The notes beneath the pieces are model-generated. The model ran no database searches. It saw only the letters and a list, made by a program, of their open reading frames with translations, and was not told the DNA's origin. From assembly GCA_934132925.1 (NCBI GenBank), contig CAKPAL010000013.1, positions 1 through 17,146 on the forward strand: DNA of 17,146 bases. The letters run 5' to 3'. The stretch's first letter is position 1, and each line of letters starts with the position of its first letter. This document shows positions 7,650-15,186 of this stretch, piece by piece. Source of the stretch: an uncultured Bacilli bacterium (GTDB lineage: Bacteria > Bacillota_I > Bacilli_A > RF39 > UBA660). A program made the translations under genes and the position numbers.

Positions 7650-8846
7650 ATGAATAGAAATGATTTTGAAATGCTTGCTAATAATGTTGTTTATTTTGAT
7701 AATGGTGCTACTACTTTAAAACCTAAATGTGTTAAAGAAGCTATCTGTAAATATTATACAGAATATACTGCTAATGCACATAGAGGTGATTATAAAAATA
7801 GTGCTATTGTAGATAGTCTATATGAAGGTACAAGAGAAAAGGTTAGACATTTTATTAATGCTAAAGAAACATCAGAAATTGTTTTTACTAGTGGTACTAC
7901 TAATGGTATGAATATGATTGTAAGTGGTTTTTTTAGAAATTATTTAAAAAAAGATGATGAAGTTCTTATCACTTTAAGTGAGCATGCTTCTAATATTATT
8001 CCTTGGTTTATTTTACAAAAAGAAATTGGTATTAAAGTTAAATATATCCCATTAAATGAACAACATGAAGTTACTGTTGAAAACTTTAAAAATAGCATTA
8101 CTGATAAAACAAAGGTTGTTTCACTTGCTTATGTTACTAATGTTATTGGTGATGAAAGACCAATTAAAGAGATTAGTAAGATTGCTCATGATAATAATAT
8201 TTTTGTGGTAGTAGATGCTGCTCAAGGGGCTCCTCATAAGAAAATTGATGTTCAAGATGATGATATTGATTTTATGGCTTTTTCTGGTCATAAGATGTAT
8301 GGTCCTACTGGCATTGGTGTTTTATATGCAAAATTTGATTTACTTGATAAAATTACACCAATGAACTATGGTGGTGGAATGAATGCTATGTTTACTAAAG
8401 ATGGTTATGTTGAACTTAGAGAAATACCTACTAGGCTTGAGGGTGGAACTCCAAATATAGAGGGAGTACTAGGTCTTGGTGAGGCAATTAGTTATTTAGA
8501 AAATATTGGTATGGACAAAATTAATGAATATGAAAAAAATCTTCGTAAATATTTGATTAATGAACTTAATAAGATTGATTTTATTGAAGTTTATAATAAA
8601 AATAATGATACTAATATTGTTGCTTTTAATATCAAAGGGGTATTTGCTCAAGATGCCGCTATTTACTTAGATAAATATAATATTTGTGTAAGAGCAGGTA
8701 ATCATTGTGCTAAAATGCTTGATAATGTTTTTAATGTTAGTAATACAGTTAGAATTAGTTTAAGTTTTTATAATACTAAAGAAGAAATAGATTTACTTAT
8801 TAATGTACTTAAAAATAGTGGAAATATATGGAAGGAAATATTATAA
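7650..8846 (+). CDS. sufS: Cysteine desulfurase SufS (class V aminotransferase fold, PLP)
   Basis: Takes sulfur from cysteine as a persulfide and passes it to SufU for Fe-S assembly. At 398 aa it is family-typical (about 406). Visible are YFDNGATT (15-22), TSGTTNGMN (80-88), SEHASNIIPW with His112 stacking on PLP, VVDAAQ (Asp189, Gln192), the PLP lysine Lys215 in FSGHKMYGPTG, LEGGTPN (263-269), and the persulfide Cys353 in VRAGNHCAK, where most SufS read RAGHHCA. The ATG follows the sufD stop directly; the AGGAGG-like site (GGGAGGTG) lies within the end of sufD. The 3' end overlaps sufU by one base. Confidence 0.97.
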   Translation: MNRNDFEMLANNVVYFDNGATTLKPKCVKEAICKYYTEYTANAHRGDYKNSAIVDSLYEGTREKVRHFINAKETSEIVFTSGTTNGMNMIVSGFFRNYLKKDDEVLITLSEHASNIIPWFILQKEIGIKVKYIPLNEQHEVTVENFKNSITDKTKVVSLAYVTNVIGDERPIKEISKIAHDNNIFVVVDAAQGAPHKKIDVQDDDIDFMAFSGHKMYGPTGIGVLYAKFDLLDKITPMNYGGGMNAMFTKDGYVELREIPTRLEGGTPNIEGVLGLGEAISYLENIGMDKINEYEKNLRKYLINELNKIDFIEVYNKNNDTNIVAFNIKGVFAQDAAIYLDKYNICVRAGNHCAKMLDNVFNVSNTVRISLSFYNTKEEIDLLINVLKNSGNIWKEIL

Positions 8847-9271
8847 TGGATAGAGATTTAAAAAGAAGTATTATTTTAGATAATTATCAAAATGCCAATA
8901 TGAAACATACTAGTGATGATAGTTTTATTAAAATTAATACAAGAAATGTTAGTTGTATTGATAATTTAGATATTTATTTAAAGATTGAAGATAATATTAT
9001 TGTAGATGCTTCTTTTGAAGGTGAAGCTTGTGTTATTAGTATTTCTTCTACTAATATTTTGATGAATATGCTTATTGGCAAAACTAAGGATGAGGCTATC
9101 TATATTATTGATAATTATTTGAAAATGATTAATGAAGAGGAATATGATAAAGATTTATTAAAAGAACTTTTAGCATTTGATGACACTAGTAAACAACCTT
9201 CTAGAATCAAATGTGCTACTTTGTCCGCTAATGGTATTAAAAAATATTTAGAAAATGAAAATCACTCATAA
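8846..9271 (+). CDS. sufU: SufU zinc-dependent sulfurtransferase partner of SufS
   Basis: Bacillota SufU accepts the SufS persulfide by zinc-ligand swapping. Numbered from ATG 8846 (141 aa), the four zinc ligands are present: Cys37 and Asp39 (SCID), Cys62 (FEGEACVIS) and Cys123 (RIKCATLS). The SufU-specific insert before the last Cys (LLAFDDTSKQPSRIKC) separates it from IscU. The usual PxCGD is here VSCID, so the Gly after the first Cys is replaced by Ile. The start at 8846 overlaps the sufS stop as TAATG, with an AAGGAA site about 9 nt upstream. An in-frame ATG at 8828 would overlap sufS by 19 nt and lacks a site. In many Bacillota sufB follows here; instead a strong terminator does. Confidence 0.92.
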   Translation: MDRDLKRSIILDNYQNANMKHTSDDSFIKINTRNVSCIDNLDIYLKIEDNIIVDASFEGEACVISISSTNILMNMLIGKTKDEAIYIIDNYLKMINEEEYDKDLLKELLAFDDTSKQPSRIKCATLSANGIKKYLENENHS

Positions 9272-9290
9272 TATAATGGGTGATTTTTTT
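9258..9290 (+). terminator. Strong terminator of the suf operon
   Basis: A stem of about 10-12 bp with one G-U pair (9258-9269 with 9276-9287), loop AATATA, and a run of seven T to 9290. It overlaps the sufU stop codon and closes the operon without a sufB gene. Confidence 0.9.
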
Positions 9291-9292
9291 AT

Positions 9293-9301
9293 TTATCCAC
9301 A
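9293..9301 (+). promoter_or_regulatory. Perfect consensus DnaA box (single)
   Basis: TTATCCACA is the exact consensus 9-mer bound by DnaA. It lies just after the suf terminator and about 100 nt upstream of the gene at 9401, in an AT-rich gap. No second exact box was found nearby, so it is not an origin. It could be a DnaA regulatory or titration site, or chance. Confidence 0.45.
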
Positions 9302-9368
9302 GTTATTGTTGATTAATTAATTTTTTTTGTAAAGTGACGACTTTTATATATGTAAAATATTAATTATA

Positions 9369-9377
9369 TGTTATAAT
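9369..9377 (+). promoter_or_regulatory. Extended -10 promoter of the two-gene unknown operon
   Basis: TGT plus a perfect TATAAT (9372-9377), 23 nt before the ATG at 9401. No good -35 at the right spacing (TATGTA at 9349-9354). Confidence 0.7.
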
Positions 9378-9400
9378 TATGGTAGATAGGAGGAATATTT

Positions 9401-10054
9401 ATGGGTTCTAGTAACTATAATAGTGTTTTAAACAATGACGTTTTAGAAGATAACATATTTAATATTTTAGATCCAATAATCACTAGGATAGGAATTGAAA
9501 ACAGAAGACAGCAAGGTGTATTAGAAAGATTGAAAGAACAATATCAAAAAACAAAAGCGGAAGAATTTTTAGGAGGTATAAAAAGTACTGAAAGTGCTAT
9601 GAAATTAATTGATAGACAAGTACAAAATATTACTAAACTATCTGCCGCTATTGATAAACTTAAATCCGCTAATGAAAATAATTTTAATGTAATTGCTAAT
9701 GAAATTAATGTTGCCTTTTCAAATCTTTGTAGTTTTTATGGCAATAGTAAATGGGCTCTTACTGACACAGAAAAACAAAGTTTAAGTGCTGCTATTGCTA
9801 ACCTAGCTAATAATTATAAAAAAAATTTAACACCTAAAAATAATGCTGATTTACAGAATAATACTAATTCTCGTGGTAGTACCAATTTAAATAATACTAC
9901 TAATTTGCAAAGAGATACTAGCTCAGTAAAAAATAGCAAAATAAATATTCAAAAGAATAATCCACTCAGAGCTGTTCTTGGTAAATTTGGTATTAAAAAG
10001 AAAAATGAAGATGTTATAATGGTTGATTATAATTATCCTAGTATGAGAAAATGA
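9401..10054 (+). CDS. Hypothetical helical protein with Asn-rich linker
   Basis: I do not recognise this 217 aa protein. It has a strong AGGAGG ribosome binding site 7 nt before the ATG and its own promoter, so it is very likely real. Residues about 30-125 are predicted helical with heptad-like hydrophobic spacing and many Lys/Glu/Gln, suggesting coiled coil. Residues about 145-185 are a low-complexity Asn/Thr/Ser linker. The last about 30 residues are basic then acidic (GKFGIKKKNEDVIMVDYNYPSMRK). No signal peptide, membrane segment, Cys motif or catalytic motif is visible. The stop TGA overlaps the next start (ATGA), so the two proteins are translationally coupled and probably act together. 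Confidence 0.75.
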   Translation: MGSSNYNSVLNNDVLEDNIFNILDPIITRIGIENRRQQGVLERLKEQYQKTKAEEFLGGIKSTESAMKLIDRQVQNITKLSAAIDKLKSANENNFNVIANEINVAFSNLCSFYGNSKWALTDTEKQSLSAAIANLANNYKKNLTPKNNADLQNNTNSRGSTNLNNTTNLQRDTSSVKNSKINIQKNNPLRAVLGKFGIKKKNEDVIMVDYNYPSMRK

Positions 10055-10338
10055 TGAAACAAGAAGATTTTGATAATTTAGTTAGTGATTTTGTTTTACT
10101 TGATACTAAAGAAAAAGCAGACTTAATTATATCTTCTATGAAAGAAGATATTGCTATCTTTAAACAAATTAGTGAGTTAAATAACTTACATTTTGATGTT
10201 GTTTTTAATAGAGAGATTGTTGATGTAACTAAAGATAATCCCTCTGTTGATGATTATTATGAGGCAATTTTTGTTTATTTAAAAATGATGGAAGATGTAT
10301 CTGGAAAATTATTAGATTATTTTGCAGATAACACTTAA
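10051..10338 (+). CDS. Hypothetical small acidic helical protein
   Basis: Unrecognised 95 aa protein, rich in Asp/Glu and predicted mostly helical. It has a hydrophobic C-terminal helix (YYEAIFVYLKMMEDVSGKLLDYF) that is amphipathic rather than membrane-spanning. Two ATG codons in tandem (10051, 10054) overlap the upstream stop; no clear independent ribosome binding site is seen, so translation is probably coupled to the gene before it. Its stop is one base before the start of the triple-hairpin element. The basic tail of the upstream protein and the acidity of this one would suit a complex, but that is inference. Confidence 0.65.
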   Translation: MMKQEDFDNLVSDFVLLDTKEKADLIISSMKEDIAIFKQISELNNLHFDVVFNREIVDVTKDNPSVDDYYEAIFVYLKMMEDVSGKLLDYFADNT

Positions 10339-10431
10339 AATGATAGTTTAATTTAGAGACCTTAGGCTCTAAATTACTATAGAAAGACTATAGGCTTTCT
10401 ATAGCACGGAAGAGACGATAGGCTCGGAGTG
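10339..10431 (+). repeat. Triple-hairpin element, copy A (upstream of polC)
   Basis: Three back-to-back hairpins with apical loops exactly 28 nt apart. A1: 10-bp stem 10349-10358/10367-10376, loop ACCTTAGG. A2: 10-bp stem 10377-10386/10395-10404, loop ACTATAGG. A3: CAC/GTG and GAG/CTC helices around a purine internal loop (GGAA/GGA), 10405-10431, apical loop ACGATAGG. All three share AGAC-N4-GGCT. The leader AATGATAGTTTAA (10339-10351) matches copy B. The class of element is unknown; it may be a structured RNA, a 3' UTR element or a REP-like repeat. Strand is assigned by the neighbouring genes. Confidence 0.85.
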
Positions 10432-10444
10432 AAAAAAAGTTTGT

Positions 10445-10483
10445 AAAAAAGATGTAAAGATGTTTAATTTACTTCTTTTTTTT
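10445..10483 (+). terminator. Terminator-like hairpin between triple-hairpin A and polC
   Basis: Outer stem 10445-10452 with 10474-10481 and inner stem GTAAA (10454-10458) with TTTAC (10468-10472), separated by one T-T mismatch; 9-nt loop; T8 run 10476-10483. It ends 2 nt before the polC -10 hexamer. Confidence 0.65.
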
Positions 10484-10491
10484 GGTACAAT
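10463..10491 (+). promoter_or_regulatory. Promoter of polC (extended -10)
   Basis: TGG plus TACAAT (10486-10491), 26 nt before the ATG. The -35 (TTTAAT, 10463-10468, 17-bp spacer) is weak. The spacer holds the T8 run of the terminator-like hairpin. Confidence 0.65.
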
Positions 10492-10517
10492 ATTAATTAG
10501 GAAGTTTAGGTGGTATA

Positions 10518-13500
10518 ATGCAAGATAAAATGGAAAAATTACTTAACCAAATTGGTATGAGTAAAGATTACTTAGAAAACTCTAGTATTAATAAAATTAT
10601 TGTTTATGATAAGAATAATTTATGGGAGTTTATTATTGATAATGATAAAGTACTACCTATATATATTTATGAAGAATTATGTAATAAAATTATGAATACT
10701 TTTAATGCTATTAAAGATATTCATATTATTATTAATACAGATGATGATAGTAATAATTATATCGATGATTATTTTGATAAGCTTATTGATATTCTTTGTA
10801 ATGAAAGTGTTAAATATAAAACCTTTATTGATAGAAAGTTATCTATTAAAGATGGTAATTATTTATTTGATGTTTATAATAAGGCTGAACTTTCTTATAT
10901 GACAGAAAAGAAGGAATATTTGAATACTATGCTTAATAGATATGGTTTTAATGGTAATATTATTTTTAATTTATGTAATGATGCTGAAAATGATATTTTA
11001 AATATGATAGAAAATGATAAAATTGTTAATATTCCTACTGGTAGTTTTGCCCCTAAAAAAGAGAGTGTTCCCGAAGTAAAAGTAGAAGAAAAAAAATATT
11101 TTAGACCTAAAAGAGATACTAGTATTACTCCTATTAAAGATTTATTATATGAAGTTGATAACATTACGATTAATGGGATGATTTTTGGGATGGATTTCTT
11201 TGAATCTAAGAGTGGATATAAGATTATTACTCTTAAAGTTACAGATAATACTGATAGTATTTATGTTAAATTATTTACTAAAGATAATGATGAATATGCT
11301 AGAATTAAAGATTTACTTAAGGTTGGTTCATGGTATAATTTTTATGGTAGGGTTGCCATGGATAAGTTTGCTAATGAGCTTACATTTACTACAAGATATA
11401 AAGATGTAGATAAAGTAGAAGGTACTACTGATAAAAAGATTGTAGATAATGCTGAAATTAAAAGAGTTGAACTTCATGCTCATACGATGATGAGTCAAAT
11501 GGATGGAATTACTAAAGTTGATTTAGGTAAACATACTTGTGAACTTGTTAGTAGGTGTATTGACATGGGATATAGGGGAGTTGCTATTACCGACCATAAT
11601 GGTTGTCAGGCTTTTCCTATTGCTTACGATATTATTAAAGGTTATAATAAGAAACAAGAAGATCCTAATAAAAAATTTAAAGGTTTATATGGTACGGAAC
11701 TTACTGTCGTTGATGATACTGTTAATATTGTAGTTAGACCTGATGATAGAATGCTTAAAGATATGACGTATGTTGTATTTGATACTGAAACTACTGGTTT
11801 TAATGCTGGTGGTGCTGACCAAATGATTGAAATTGGTGCTGTTAAGATTAAAGATGGTGCTATTATTGATAGATTTGATGAATTAATTGATCCTGGTAGA
11901 CATATTCCTGATAAAATTACTGAACTTACTTGTATTACTGATGAGATGGTTAAGGGTAAAGATAATGAAGAGAATGTTACTAAAAGATTTTTAGAGTGGA
12001 CTGGAGATAATCCAATGGTTGCTCATAATGCTAAATTTGATATTTCTTTTATTGAAATGGCTATGAAGAAATATGGGTTTGGTGAATTTAAAAATACTGT
12101 TATTGATACTTTAGAACTATCTAGAGCACTCGATACTGGTTTTGCTAGGCATAGTTTATCTGCTTTAGTTAAAAGATATAATGTTCCATGGGATGAAGAT
12201 GCTCATCATAGAGCTGATTATGATGCTGAGGGAACTGCCTTGGTATTTTATAAAATGCTTGGTAAATTATTTATGCAAAACTTTGAAAAGATTAGTGATT
12301 TAGAAAAGCTTATTCCAAAAGATGAAATATATAAGTTTGGTAGAACATATCATTTTAATGCTATTGCTCTTAATAAGACTGGTCTTAAAAATTTATTTAA
12401 GATTATTTCTCTTGCTAATACTACCTATTTATATAAAACTCCAAGAATTCTTAGAAGTAAACTTAATGAACTTAGAGAAGGTCTTATTATTGGTAGTGGC
12501 TGCTACGAAAGTGAGGTCTTTATTGAAGGAAGAAGCAAAGAAGGTGAAGAACTTACTAATATTATTAATTTCTATGATTATGTTGAAGTCCAGCCTCCTG
12601 AAGTATATGACCATTTAATTCAAACTAGTGACTTTAAAGATGTTAATGAAGTTAAAGATCACATTAAAAAGATTGTCAGTGCTACTAAAGAAGCCGGTAA
12701 GATTATTGTGGCTACTGGTGATGTGCATCATTTTAGTAGAGAAGATAAGATATTTAGAGAGATTATTGTTAATCAGAAAGTACCTGGCGGTGGTAGACAT
12801 CCTCTTGCTAAAAGTAGTATTAAGAGTATTCCTTCTCAACACTTTAGAACTACTGAAGAAATGCTTAATGATTTTGCTTTTCTTGGTGAAGAACTTGCTT
12901 ATGAGATTGTTGTTACTAATACTAATAAAGTTCTTGATATGGTAGAGGAGATTGAGGTCATTATTGATACTGGCGGTATTCCTTTCTCACCTAGAGTTAA
13001 GAGTGATGATGGTAAGTCTTATTTGGATTGTCCTAGAGTGGTTACTGACTTAGTATTTGATAGGGCTAAAGAATGGTATGGTGATGATTTGCCTCATAAT
13101 ATTGAAGAGAGAATATCTAAGGAATTATATGGTGATATTGTATACAAATGCTGGAAGGAAATTATTAGTGAAGAAAATCCTAATATTAGTGATGAGGAAC
13201 TTGATTCTAAGTTATTCGAAAATTTACATAACACTTTAATTAGTGGTTTTGATGAAGTCAAAAAGCTTGTTAGTGATTATGTTAAAAAACATTGGAGTGA
13301 AGAAGATGGTGAGATGACTGATAAGGCACTAGAGAAGAAAATTAAGAAATCTCTAGGTGGTGTTATTGGTGGTGGATTTGACCCGATTTACTTGATTGCT
13401 CAAAGACTCGTTAAACACTCTAATGATGAAGGATTCTTGGTTGGTTCAAGAGGTAGTGTTGGTTCTTCGTTTGTAGCGACGATGATGGGTATTACTGAGG

Positions 13501-15146
13501 TTAATCCTCTTCCTGCTCATTATAGATGTCTCAAATGTAAGAATAGTATTTTTAAAGATGACAATGGTAATGATTTAGGTGCTACTTATTCTAGTGGATT
13601 TGATTTACCTGATAAGGTTTGCCCTAAATGTGGAGAGCATATGTATAAAGATGGACAAGATATGCCATTTGCTACTTTCCTTGGTTTTAATGCTGATAAG
13701 GTTCCGGATATTGACCTTAACTTTTCGGATTTAAATCAAGCGTCCGCTCATGAATATACGAAGGTTTTATTTGGAGTTGACAATGTATATAGAGCTGGTA
13801 CAATTGGTACTGTAGCAGATAAAACGGCTTTTGGTTTTGTTAAAGGTTACTTTGAAGATAAAGGTATTATGAATAAAAGAAATTGTGAAATTGAGAGACT
13901 AGCAATGGGATGTACTGGTGTTAAGAGAACGACTGGTCAACATCCTGGTGGTATCGTTGTTGTTCCTGATTATATGGATGTATCTGATTTTACTCCTTTC
14001 CAATTTCCTGCTGAAGATCCTACTAGTGCATGGAGAACGACACACTTTGATTACCATGCTATTGACCAAGATTTACTTAAACTTGATATATTAGGGCATT
14101 CTGATCCTACACAACTTAGACTTATTCAAGAATTATCTGGCACTGATATTCTTAAAGTTCCTCTTGATGATAAGGATACTATGAGTATATTTACTTCTAC
14201 TAAAGTACTTGGTGTTACTAATGAACAGATTATGTGTGATACTGGTACACTTGGTATTCCTGAGTTTGGTACTCCTTTTACTATTTCCATGGTAGCGGAG
14301 ACTAAACCTAAAACATTTGCAGAACTTATTAAGATATCAGGTCTTTCCCATGGTACTGATGTATGGCTTGGTAATGCTAGGGATCTTATTATTAATAATG
14401 TTGTTCCTTTTAAAGATGTTATTGGATGTCGTGATGATATAATGGTTTATCTTATGTATCATGGTGTTGAACCTATTAAAGCATTTAAAATTATGGAATT
14501 TGTTCGTAAGGGTAAGGCTAGTAAAGACCCTGACACTTGGGCTAAACATAGAGAAACAATGGAGAAGGCTGGTATTGAACCATGGTTTATTGATAGTTGT
14601 TTTAAAATCAAATATATGTTCCCTAAAGCGCATGCAGCGGCTTATGTTATAAGTGCTTTTAGAATTGCATGGTATAAAGTACATATGCCTGTGTATTTCT
14701 ATGCTAGTTGGTATACTACTAAAGCAACTGACTTTAATATTGATGCTATGATTAAAGGATATGACAGTATTAAATCCGCTATTGTGGAAATTGAGAATAA
14801 GGGCTATGATGCTTCTAATAAAGAGAATGGTATATCTGAATGTTTAAAAGTTGCTTTAGAAATGGCTGCTAGAGGTATTAAAATTGCTCCTTTTGATTTA
14901 TATAAAAGTAAAGGCTCTGTCTTTACCGTTGATGATGATAAAACTATTATTCCTCCATTTAGGGCTATTGATGGTCTTGGGGATGTTGTTGCTAAAAACA
15001 TTGAAAAAGAAGCAGAAAAAGCTCCATTTATTAGTATTGAAGATTTTCAAACGAGATGTAAAGTATCACAAACTTTAATTGATAAAATGAAAGCTATGGG
15101 TATTTTTAATGGTATGCCAGAAACTAGTCAGCTTAGTTTATTTTAA
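10518..15146 (+). CDS. polC: DNA polymerase III alpha subunit, PolC type, with 3'-5' proofreading exonuclease
   Basis: Main replicative polymerase of Bacillota. 1542 aa, against 1437 in B. subtilis. Order: N-terminal domain (1-195); OB domain (about 215-305); PHP (VELHAHT, 318-324); DEDDh exonuclease embedded in PHP (DTET 422-425, HNAKFD 503-508, HHRADYD 563-569), so proofreading looks intact; LVGSRGSVGSSFVATM; zinc site CLKC (1004-1007) and CPKC (1035-1038); palm PDIDLNF (1063-1069); GCTGVKRTTGQHPGG; KAHAAAY; C-terminal clamp-binding QLSLF (1538-1542). About 75 extra residues (872-945) interrupt the segment before GGVIGGGF compared with B. subtilis. The palm reads NFSDLNQ rather than NFSGEYQ. 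The RBS is AGGTGG, 4 nt from the ATG. A bidirectional terminator follows. Confidence 0.98.
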   Translation: MQDKMEKLLNQIGMSKDYLENSSINKIIVYDKNNLWEFIIDNDKVLPIYIYEELCNKIMNTFNAIKDIHIIINTDDDSNNYIDDYFDKLIDILCNESVKYKTFIDRKLSIKDGNYLFDVYNKAELSYMTEKKEYLNTMLNRYGFNGNIIFNLCNDAENDILNMIENDKIVNIPTGSFAPKKESVPEVKVEEKKYFRPKRDTSITPIKDLLYEVDNITINGMIFGMDFFESKSGYKIITLKVTDNTDSIYVKLFTKDNDEYARIKDLLKVGSWYNFYGRVAMDKFANELTFTTRYKDVDKVEGTTDKKIVDNAEIKRVELHAHTMMSQMDGITKVDLGKHTCELVSRCIDMGYRGVAITDHNGCQAFPIAYDIIKGYNKKQEDPNKKFKGLYGTELTVVDDTVNIVVRPDDRMLKDMTYVVFDTETTGFNAGGADQMIEIGAVKIKDGAIIDRFDELIDPGRHIPDKITELTCITDEMVKGKDNEENVTKRFLEWTGDNPMVAHNAKFDISFIEMAMKKYGFGEFKNTVIDTLELSRALDTGFARHSLSALVKRYNVPWDEDAHHRADYDAEGTALVFYKMLGKLFMQNFEKISDLEKLIPKDEIYKFGRTYHFNAIALNKTGLKNLFKIISLANTTYLYKTPRILRSKLNELREGLIIGSGCYESEVFIEGRSKEGEELTNIINFYDYVEVQPPEVYDHLIQTSDFKDVNEVKDHIKKIVSATKEAGKIIVATGDVHHFSREDKIFREIIVNQKVPGGGRHPLAKSSIKSIPSQHFRTTEEMLNDFAFLGEELAYEIVVTNTNKVLDMVEEIEVIIDTGGIPFSPRVKSDDGKSYLDCPRVVTDLVFDRAKEWYGDDLPHNIEERISKELYGDIVYKCWKEIISEENPNISDEELDSKLFENLHNTLISGFDEVKKLVSDYVKKHWSEEDGEMTDKALEKKIKKSLGGVIGGGFDPIYLIAQRLVKHSNDEGFLVGSRGSVGSSFVATMMGITEVNPLPAHYRCLKCKNSIFKDDNGNDLGATYSSGFDLPDKVCPKCGEHMYKDGQDMPFATFLGFNADKVPDIDLNFSDLNQASAHEYTKVLFGVDNVYRAGTIGTVADKTAFGFVKGYFEDKGIMNKRNCEIERLAMGCTGVKRTTGQHPGGIVVVPDYMDVSDFTPFQFPAEDPTSAWRTTHFDYHAIDQDLLKLDILGHSDPTQLRLIQELSGTDILKVPLDDKDTMSIFTSTKVLGVTNEQIMCDTGTLGIPEFGTPFTISMVAETKPKTFAELIKISGLSHGTDVWLGNARDLIINNVVPFKDVIGCRDDIMVYLMYHGVEPIKAFKIMEFVRKGKASKDPDTWAKHRETMEKAGIEPWFIDSCFKIKYMFPKAHAAAYVISAFRIAWYKVHMPVYFYASWYTTKATDFNIDAMIKGYDSIKSAIVEIENKGYDASNKENGISECLKVALEMAARGIKIAPFDLYKSKGSVFTVDDDKTIIPPFRAIDGLGDVVAKNIEKEAEKAPFISIEDFQTRCKVSQTLIDKMKAMGIFNGMPETSQLSLF

Positions 15147-15185
15147 AAAAATATTTCCCGGGAAATAATTTGGGAAATATTTTTT
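15145..15185. terminator. Bidirectional terminator between polC and the convergent zinc-ribbon gene
   Basis: A 14-bp stem, 15146-15159 with 15172-15185, with A-run and T-run flanks, so it can work in both directions. The segment between the arms starts with a second GGGAAAT (15160-15166), giving the left arm two possible partners. Confidence 0.85.
15150..15170. repeat. Near-palindromic 21-bp repeat, copy 1
   Basis: Centred on TTTCCCGGGAAA (15154-15165), inside the polC terminator. It matches 20 of 21 bases with 15691-15711, in the same orientation. Confidence 0.75.
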
Positions 15186-15186
15186 A

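Noticed and set aside
9293..9400. Replication origin
   Set aside because: Only one exact DnaA box was seen, with no cluster, and dnaA, dnaN or other oriC neighbours are absent.
10052..10054. Possible TGA-to-Trp recoding, as in Mycoplasma
   Set aside because: TGA ends the gene at 9401 and no conserved protein contains an in-frame TGA; conserved Trp positions are TGG.
10321..10349. Promoter just before triple-hairpin A (TTTGCA, 17 bp, TGA TAGTTT)
   Set aside because: The -10 matches only 3 of 6 and the start would fall inside hairpin 1. A similar TGC TAACTT precedes copy B, so it is recorded as a conserved leader rather than a promoter.
10339..10431. CRISPR array
   Set aside because: The 28-nt period is of hairpins with different stems, not identical repeats with unique spacers; only three units and no cas genes.
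10339..10518. Type III toxin-antitoxin (ToxIN-like) repeat RNA
   Set aside because: Tandem repeats followed by a terminator look superficially similar, but the next gene is polC, there is no toxin gene, and the repeat sequences are not identical.
14337..14684. Antisense reading frame inside polC (and others such as 4100-4396 and 11164-10895, minus strand)
   Set aside because: They lie opposite strongly conserved coding sequence, have no ribosome binding site or family similarity, and reflect low stop frequency on the complement.
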